DNA of 9,111 nucleotides, from NCBI GenBank assembly GCA_003246795.1, contig QKCS01000084.1, positions 1-9,111 of the forward strand, given 5' to 3'. The translations under genes were made by a program, and so were the position numbers. Source of the stretch: Alphaproteobacteria bacterium (lineage in GTDB: Bacteria; Pseudomonadota; Alphaproteobacteria; Micropepsales; Micropepsaceae). Below are positions 6,601 to 9,111 of the stretch, piece after piece (the first letter of the stretch is position 1; each line of letters opens with the position of its first letter). Under the pieces are notes generated by a model. The model did not search any database, was not told the DNA's origin, and saw nothing but the letters and a program-made list of their open reading frames with translations.

Positions 6601-7673
6601 CGGCTCAGGCCTCCCGCGAGTGTCGGAACGTCGAGGGCGGAGAAGCCGTAGTGCTTCAGCCAGCGCATGTCGGCCTCGAAGAAGGCGCGCAGGTCGGGGG
6701 CGCCGTATTTCAGCATCGCCAAGCGATCGAGGCCCATGCCCCAGGCGAAGCCTTGGTACTTCGCCGGATCGTGGCCGCACATTTCGATAACCTTCGGGTG
6801 GACCATGCCGCAGCCCAAGATCTCCAACCAATCGTCGCCTTGGCCGAGCTTCACCTCGCCGCCCGAGCGGTCGCAGCGGATGTCGACTTCGGCGGAGGGT
6901 TCGGTGAAGGGGAAGTGTGACGGGCGGAAACGCATCTCGACCTGCGGCACCTCGAAGACAGCGCGGAAGAATTCTTCGAGGATCCATTTCAGGTGACCCA
7001 GATGCGACGTCTCGTCGATCACGAGGCCTTCGATCTGGTGGAACATCGGCGTGTGGGTCTGGTCGGAGTCCATGCGGTAGACGCGGCCGGGCACGATGAT
7101 GCGGATCGGCGGCTTCTCGGCCAGCATCGTGCGCACTTGCACGGGCGAGGTGTGCGTGCGCAGGAGGTGGCGCGTGCCGTCCGACTTTGCCTTCAGGTAA
7201 AAGGTGTCGTGCATCTGGCGCGCGGGATGCTCCGGCGGGATGTTCAGCTTCGTGAAGTTGAAATCGTCAAGTTCGATGTCCGGACCTTCGGCAATCGCGA
7301 ATCCCATCTCGGCGAAGATTGCCGTCGCTTCGTCCAGGATCTGCGTCACCGGGTGGACACGGCCCTGCATCTCCGGGCGGACGGGCAGCGTGACGTCGAC
7401 GCGTTCGGCGACGAGTTTCGCTTCCAGCGCGACGTCGCCCAGCGCCGTCTTGCGCGCGGCGATCGCCGCGGTGACGCGGTTGCGCATGCCGTTGATGATC
7501 GGGCCCTTGACCTTGCGCTCGTCCGGGCTCATCGCGCCCAGCGTCTTCAACGTCTCGCTGATCGAGCCTCTTTTGCCCAAGAGCTCTACGCGCGCCGCTT
7601 CGAGCGCCGCTTCGTCGGCGGCGGCCGCGACGCGGGCCAGGGCTTCGCGTTCGAGTGATTCCAAATCGTTCAT
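6597..7673 (-). CDS. pheS: Phenylalanine--tRNA ligase alpha subunit
   Basis: The 358-residue catalytic subunit of PheRS. Residues 1-90 form the N-terminal coiled-coil arm (LEREALARVAAAADEAALEA and later KAAIAARKTALGD-like helices). The class II synthetase core begins near RVHPVTQILDEATAIF (105-120). Recognisable sites: HPARQMHDTFYL (149-160), motif 2 around RVYRMDSDQTHTPMFHQIEG (197-216), and motif 3 GMGLDRLAMLKYG (312-324). Ala310 in GFAWGMG is the position equivalent to E. coli Ala294, which sets the size of the amino-acid pocket; it is the normal Ala. The start at 7673 lacks a strong Shine-Dalgarno (only a weak GAG about 17 bases upstream), unlike the other genes here. The stop overlaps the ASCH start. 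Confidence 0.97.
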   Translation of the reverse strand: MNDLESLEREALARVAAAADEAALEAARVELLGKRGSISETLKTLGAMSPDERKVKGPIINGMRNRVTAAIAARKTALGDVALEAKLVAERVDVTLPVRPEMQGRVHPVTQILDEATAIFAEMGFAIAEGPDIELDDFNFTKLNIPPEHPARQMHDTFYLKAKSDGTRHLLRTHTSPVQVRTMLAEKPPIRIIVPGRVYRMDSDQTHTPMFHQIEGLVIDETSHLGHLKWILEEFFRAVFEVPQVEMRFRPSHFPFTEPSAEVDIRCDRSGGEVKLGQGDDWLEILGCGMVHPKVIEMCGHDPAKYQGFAWGMGLDRLAMLKYGAPDLRAFFEADMRWLKHYGFSALDVPTLAGGLSR

Positions 7674-7713
7674 TTTACACGTCCGATTCTCAACTCACTT
7701 GTTACCCCATTCC

Positions 7714-7801
7714 TGTCATGGTCCGCGAAGGCGGACCACCCACGACTGCTCACATCGGGTGTCAGGAAGTCGTGGGTGGTCGGCCTTCGCCGACCATGAC
7801 A
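7714..7801. repeat. Inverted pair of 34-base palindromic repeat units between rplT and pheS
   Basis: Arms at 7714-7747 and 7768-7801 are inverted copies identical at 32 of 34 positions, separated by 20 bases. Each arm also contains its own mini-hairpin: GGTCCGC-GAAG-GCGGACC at 7720-7737 and GGTCGGC-CTTC-GCCGACC at 7778-7795. The only two differences between arms are 7724/7791 and 7733/7782. They swap one base pair of the mini-hairpin (C:G for G:C), keeping both mini-hairpins perfect while making two mismatches in the long stem. Units of this type are scattered through many alphaproteobacterial genomes, to my recollection. In RNA it would form a strong structure between the rplT stop and pheS start; it has no T-run, so a classical intrinsic terminator is not supported. 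Confidence 0.85.
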
Positions 7802-7840
7802 TTCGGGGAAGAAGCGGCGAACCGAACGCGTATCGCGCTC

Positions 7841-8200
7841 TTACGCCTTCGCCGCGCTTGCCGCCTGGTCGACCAGGGCCTTGAAGGCCTCGGGCTCGCG
7901 CACGGCGAGGTCGGCGAGGATCTTGCGGTCAACCGCAACGCCCGCCTTCCCGAGGCCGTTGATAAATCGGCCGTAAGTCAGACCATGTTCGCGGACCGCG
8001 GCGTTGATGCGCTGGATCCAGAGCGCGCGGAAATTCCGCTTGCGGAGCTTGCGCCCGATATAGGCGTGCTGGCCGGATTTGTCGGCGGCGGCATTGGCCG
8101 TCGTGATCGTGTTCTTGCGGCGGCCGCGGAATCCTTTGACCGCTTTGAAAACCTTCTTGCGGCGAGCGTGGCTCGGAACCGCGCGGGGTGCACGTGACAT
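7841..8200 (-). CDS. rplT: 50S ribosomal protein L20
   Basis: A 119-residue L20, normal length. It contains the conserved SHARRKKVFKAVKGFRGRRK segment (residues 10-29), then NTITTANAAADKSGQHAYIGR, then RKRNFRALWIQRINAAVR (53-70), followed by the helical C-terminal domain. L20 is needed early in 50S assembly, binding 23S rRNA with its basic N-terminal extension. AAGGA lies 12-13 bases before the ATG. It follows rpmI by 12 bases. In E. coli and in Firmicutes L20 also represses its own operon by binding mRNA; whether it does here is not visible. The N-terminus MSRAPRAVP differs slightly from the common MARVKRGV form. Confidence 0.98.
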   Translation of the reverse strand: MSRAPRAVPSHARRKKVFKAVKGFRGRRKNTITTANAAADKSGQHAYIGRKLRKRNFRALWIQRINAAVREHGLTYGRFINGLGKAGVAVDRKILADLAVREPEAFKALVDQAASAAKA

Positions 8201-8212
8201 GTTTCTTCGTCC

Positions 8213-8413
8213 TTACCGGTTGTATGGCATCCAAAGCTTGACGCGGGGTGTATCGCTCTCGGAGAGAACGTGCGTGCCGCGCGCGTGCAATTTGCGCTTT
8301 GAAGTGCGCCGGATCAGACGGTGGCGCTTGATCGCGCCGCCATGCTTCACCTTGCCCGAGGCCGTCATTTTGAAGCGCTTTTTCGCGCCCGATTTGGTCT
8401 TCAACTTGGGCAT
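8213..8413 (-). CDS. rpmI: 50S ribosomal protein L35
   Basis: A 66-residue L35 with the canonical start MPKLKTKSGAKKRFKMTASG and ending VKLWMPYNR. Strongly basic; binds 23S rRNA in the 50S subunit. The start at 8413 has AAGGAG about 6 bases upstream. The same frame is open for 66 more codons upstream, but that extension covers a GC-rich structured leader and resembles no protein. It forms an operon with rplT (12-base gap). infC, which precedes rpmI in many bacteria, is not here: the next gene upstream is kptA on the other strand. Confidence 0.98.
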   Translation of the reverse strand: MPKLKTKSGAKKRFKMTASGKVKHGGAIKRHRLIRRTSKRKLHARGTHVLSESDTPRVKLWMPYNR

Positions 8414-8590
8414 TTCGGTCTCCTTATGCTGGAACGCGTGTGGGACCTTCAGGTCCCTAAGAACCGCCTGGGCATGCCCCGCCCGGCCGTTCGTCGAGGG
8501 GCGGGAAATAGCCCGATCGGGGCCCGAAACACAAGGGGGACGGCCGGTTTCGTTGCCGCATGGGCGGACCGCCCTGATAAATAAGGTGCG
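8414..8590 (-). promoter_or_regulatory. rpmI-rplT leader/promoter region, rich in inverted repeats
   Basis: This 177-base divergent gap must hold promoters for rpmI (minus) and kptA (plus). Read toward rpmI it contains, in order: GGGCGG-A-CCGCCC (8574-8562), CCCGATCGGG (8521-8512), a 7-base GC stem CCCGCCC/GGGCGGG (8478-8484 with 8499-8505), and GGGACCTGAAGGTCCC (8457-8442), the last about 29 bases before the start codon. These could fold into a ribosomal-protein leader. A weak sigma-70 pair reading toward rpmI is TTGTGT with CTATTT 17 bases later, at about 8534-8506. Leader function is inference; GC-rich DNA yields such stems easily. Confidence 0.4.
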
Positions 8591-9111
8591 ATGGCCCCCG
8601 ATCTGAAACACACCAGCAAGTTCCTAAGCCTGATCCTGCGGCACGAACCCGCCAAATTCGGCGTTTCGTTGGACGCGGCCGGGTGGACGCCGGTGGAGGC
8701 GCTGCTCGCCGCGTGCCGGCTGCACGGCCACGCGATCGACCGGACTACGCTCGAACGCGTTGTCGCGGAGAACGACAAAAAGCGGTTTTCCTTCGACGAT
8801 ACCGGCCAGCGCATTCGCGCCAACCAGGGTCATTCCGTCGACGTCGAACTCGGCTACGCGCCCGCCGATCCGCCCGCACTGCTCTATCACGGCACGGCGA
8901 TGCGGTTCGTCGAGGCCATTCGCGCCGAAGGCTTGAGGAAGATGGCGCGGCATCACGTGCATTTGTCGGCGGACACGACGACGGCGTGCGCCGTCGGACA
9001 GCGGCACGGCGCGCCGGCCGTGCTCGTCATCGATGCGCGGGCGATGACCACCGAAGGCATCGCGTTCTTCGTTTCGACGAACCGGGTTTGGCTGGTCGAA
9101 CACGTGCCGGC
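8591..9111 (+). CDS. kptA: RNA 2'-phosphotransferase (Tpt1/KptA family), 3' end beyond the window
   Basis: The frame is open for 173 codons from ATG 8591 to the right edge. In-frame TAA at 8582 and AAGG just before the ATG fix this start. Usual length is about 180 residues, so only the last few are missing. Features: SKFLSLILRHEP with Arg17-His18; a winged-helix N-terminal lobe with GWTPVEALL; RIRANQGHS with Arg76; the ADP-ribosyltransferase-like lobe starting LLYHGT (His100) and MARHHVHLS (about 118-126); ending NRVWLVEHVP. The family removes an internal 2'-phosphate from RNA by transferring it to NAD+, giving ADP-ribose 1'',2''-cyclic phosphate. In fungi this finishes tRNA splicing; bacteria lack that pathway, so the natural bacterial substrate is unclear. 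It is divergent from rpmI. Confidence 0.93.
   Translation, partial: MAPDLKHTSKFLSLILRHEPAKFGVSLDAAGWTPVEALLAACRLHGHAIDRTTLERVVAENDKKRFSFDDTGQRIRANQGHSVDVELGYAPADPPALLYHGTAMRFVEAIRAEGLRKMARHHVHLSADTTTACAVGQRHGAPAVLVIDARAMTTEGIAFFVSTNRVWLVEHVP

Noticed and set aside
7714..7801. Intrinsic terminator of rplT
   Set aside because: The stem is strong but not followed by a T-run on either side, and the arms are repeat units; it may still affect read-through or decay.
7674..7840. A pheM-like Phe-rich leader peptide before pheS
   Set aside because: The only small frame on the minus strand here, starting ATGTCATGG, is made of the repeat units and has no run of Phe codons.
8414..8611. 66-codon in-frame extension upstream of rpmI
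   Set aside because: L35 starts MPKLKTKSG; the extension overlaps the structured leader and kptA, and lacks protein-like features.
1..9111. tRNA, rRNA, integrase, transposase or CRISPR
   Set aside because: Nothing with the needed sequence or structure was found on either strand; the scar at about 1650 shows no visible IS ends.

Overview
The window looks like a chromosomal segment from a GC-rich alphaproteobacterium. The evidence is the style of the PheS, PheT, L20 and L35 proteins, the GC-rich codon use over most of the window, a dispersed-type palindromic repeat of a kind I associate with alphaproteobacteria, and an FNR/FixK-like box. The genus cannot be fixed from the sequence alone. No tRNA or rRNA gene, CRISPR array, transposase or integrase was seen.

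Layout. (1) 1-1669 is a lower-GC patch with two divergent genes for secreted beta-barrel-like proteins: a long outer-membrane protein on the minus strand that runs off the left edge, and a porin-like gene on the plus strand. The porin-like gene is cut off near 1637-1670 and fused out of frame to the 3' end of an unrelated membrane-protein gene. (2) 1827-3780 is a plus-strand group: a TIGR02822-type zinc alcohol dehydrogenase, a Host_attach (baeRF-like) protein and a secreted DUF6491-type protein. The last two form a tight pair behind a candidate FNR/FixK-dependent promoter. (3) 3782-8413 is a minus-strand translation block in the order rpmI, rplT, pheS, an ASCH/YhfF-like gene, pheT. The ASCH gene sits between the two phenylalanyl-tRNA synthetase genes with 4-base ATGA overlaps on both sides. 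A 34-base inverted repeat pair lies between rplT and pheS. (4) 8591-9111 is a divergent, nearly complete kptA (tRNA 2'-phosphotransferase family), cut by the right edge.

How the parts may work together. The right half is about translation: two 50S proteins, both subunits of PheRS, an ASCH-domain protein and an RNA 2'-phosphate-removing enzyme. The middle cluster resembles a low-oxygen or stress set, since an FNR-type box precedes the Host_attach gene. The left part looks like acquired or rearranged DNA whose right boundary removed most of a membrane-protein gene formerly coupled to the dehydrogenase. The most interesting items are the ASCH gene inside pheST, the repeat pair with a compensatory base-pair swap, and the rearrangement scar at about 1650. 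Nothing in the window clearly amounts to an entirely new system.
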